Source: an uncultured Selenomonadales bacterium
GTDB lineage: Bacteria; Bacillota; Negativicutes; Acidaminococcales; Acidaminococcaceae
Length of the DNA: 64,000 bases
NCBI GenBank assembly: GCA_900316935.1
Contig: ONEW01000002.1
Location: 1 to 64,000 of the forward strand
Direction of reading: 5' to 3'
Made by a program: the position numbers and the translations under genes. Below, piece by piece: positions 62,896 through 64,000 of this stretch. Every line of letters starts with the position of its first letter. Position 1 is the first letter of the stretch. The notes under the pieces are model-generated. The model was not told the DNA's origin. It did no database searches and worked only from the letters and a program-made list of their open reading frames with translations.

Positions 62896-64000
62896 CTACA
62901 TATATATAATATCGCGGACCACGACGGCGGCCGCCTCGCCATGACCACAGCGGCGGCGCAGTGCAGCCCGTTCCCCGTCCCGTTCCGCGGCACTTTTGGC
63001 GGCAGCGGAACGCAGCAGGGCCGCCAGTGTATCCGTGTCCGCGGCCGTGGAGGCCCCGCAGCAGGACGATAAAAACGCCGCATTTTTCTCTTCCTGTCCG
63101 GGCAAGGGGCGATAGATGATCAGGGGAACGCCGCAGGCCAGGGTTTCGGCAGCCGACACACCGCCTGCCTTGCTGACGACGGTATCACAGGCCGTGAAAA
63201 GGTCCGCCATATCGTTCCGGAAGCCCCATACGGTGAGCCGCGCGCCGTACCGCGTCCGGGCCAGGCCGGCCAGGCGGTGGCGCAACGCCTCGTTCCGGCC
63301 GGTCACGGCGACAATCCGGAGAAATTCCAGCCCGGGCCGGTCCAACACGGCGCACATTTCCTCCATGGGCAGCAGGCCGCCCCCGCCACCGGCCGCCAGA
63401 CAGACGAAATCTCCGTCCTGCCAGCCGTACCGGCGCCGCAATGCGGTCCTGTCCGGCTCTCCGCCCGGACAGGTAAAAGCCTTGCGCAGCGGAATGCCCG
63501 TGACCAGGACGCGCGGTGGCTCCAAGCCGTTCCGGGCCGCCAGTTCGCGTACCGTCTCCGCCAATTCCGGAGCCGCTACATAGTACGTGTCGGCACCAGG
63601 GCAGACGAGCCATTGATGGACCGTGAAATCCGTCACGACGACAGCCAGGCGCAGGCCGGGATGCCAGAGGCGCTTGTAACGGGACACGATGCCCGTCGGT
63701 GTGGCATGGGTGCTGATGACGATGTCCGGAGCCTCCCGGTCCAGATAGGCCTTGCCGAGACGGCACAAAAGGGCATTCAGGGCATTCCGCACCCAGAGCG
63801 AACCGCCGCCGTTCCCCCACCGGTACGACAGGGCATACAGGACAGGGCAATGACGCAGCACCCAGCCGTACCCGCCCAAGAACAACCGACTGATCCACTG
63901 AGGGAAAAAGCGGAACACGTCCCCCTGCTCCACACAAAGGTGCGGATTTTCCGAAAGGGCCTCTGCCAGTGCCTGGGAAGCCATCCGGTGTCCGCTCCCG
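62896..64000 (-). CDS. MGDG-synthase-type (UgtP-like) glycosyltransferase, 5' end off the window
   Basis: The frame is open to the right edge, where GSGHR encodes the expected glycine-rich donor/lipid-binding loop, so about 10-20 N-terminal residues are missing. An MGDG_synth domain (CVEQGDVFRFF, DIVISTHATPTGIV) is followed by a GT-B C-terminal half with CLAAGGGGGLLPMEE, VWGFRNDMADLFTACD and KAGGVSAAETLACGVPLI. Family members add glucose or galactose to diacylglycerol at the membrane. MurG-like activity is less likely given the N-terminal domain. It lies upstream of dprA on the same strand, with about 90 bp between. Confidence 0.87.
   Translation of the reverse strand, partial: GSGHRMASQALAEALSENPHLCVEQGDVFRFFPQWISRLFLGGYGWVLRHCPVLYALSYRWGNGGGSLWVRNALNALLCRLGKAYLDREAPDIVISTHATPTGIVSRYKRLWHPGLRLAVVVTDFTVHQWLVCPGADTYYVAAPELAETVRELAARNGLEPPRVLVTGIPLRKAFTCPGGEPDRTALRRRYGWQDGDFVCLAAGGGGGLLPMEEMCAVLDRPGLEFLRIVAVTGRNEALRHRLAGLARTRYGARLTVWGFRNDMADLFTACDTVVSKAGGVSAAETLACGVPLIIYRPLPGQEEKNAAFLSSCCGASTAADTDTLAALLRSAAAKSAAERDGERAALRRRCGHGEAAAVVVRDIIYM

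Overview
The window is a gene-dense chromosomal segment of about 64 kb from a GC-rich Firmicutes genome. The best fit is the diderm class Negativicutes (Acidaminococcus or Selenomonas type). Several blocks have classic Firmicutes gene order: ccpN-ppsR-dgt-dnaG-rpoD, yicC-remA-gmk-rpoZ-coaBC, scpA-scpB-rluB-cmk-plsC-ispH/S1 and dprA-topA-trmFO-xerC-codY. Alongside these sit envelope genes expected in a diderm (an ArnT-like transferase with its polyprenyl-phosphate glycosyltransferase) and an IspH-S1 fusion. The genus is an inference. No rRNA, CRISPR array or prophage was seen. The only mobile DNA is the last ~99 bp of an IS3-family (IS150-type) element cut by the left edge.

Layout. 0-3.2 kb: IS end, a small unknown gene, yhaM, a Nif3-like gene and trmK. 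3.2-13.9 kb: an envelope region with an LTA-synthase-like phosphoglycerol transferase divergent from a two-component system, a PAP2 phosphatase, an SfsA-DUF123 fusion, a GT2/ArnT-like pair, a LUD protein and a small cysteine-motif protein. 14-21 kb: tRNA-CAT and the sigma factor/primase operon, with dgt, ppsR and ccpN. 21-24.3 kb: a TPM/LemA pair, and metK under a SAM-I riboswitch. 24.3-29.5 kb: coaBC to yicC, divergent from rqcH. 29.5-37.9 kb: a nitroreductase and a lipoprotein, then a six-gene tetrapyrrole operon from glutamyl-tRNA to precorrin-2/sirohydrochlorin. 37.9-41.5 kb: M18 aminopeptidase, glycerol-1-phosphate dehydrogenase and type-2 IPP isomerase. 41.6-50.4 kb: a nine-gene operon from trpS to the IspH-S1 fusion. 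50.4-56 kb: fba, ugd, a HAD hydrolase, a radical SAM protein and a metallophosphoesterase. 56-64 kb: codY-xerC, trmFO, topA, dprA and a truncated MGDG-synthase-type glycosyltransferase.

How it fits together. Most genes are housekeeping genes for replication and transcription start-up, RNA modification, chromosome condensation, isoprenoid and phospholipid precursors, and tetrapyrrole synthesis. The most distinctive region is 3.2-12.8 kb. Tandem TTAAAC-type repeats with an exact 11-bp period lie just upstream of a strong promoter for the two-component system, between it and the divergent phosphoglycerol transferase. A related array lies upstream of the PAP2 phosphatase. This suggests a small autoregulated envelope regulon. 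Second is a 4-bp-overlapping idi2/glycerol-1-phosphate dehydrogenase pair, which hints at archaeal-type prenyl-glycerol lipid chemistry.

Start codons were chosen from ribosome binding sites read directly in the sequence, so several CDS are shorter than the longest open frame. Promoters and terminators were called by eye from -35/-10 hexamers and stem-plus-T-run structures. No database search was possible.
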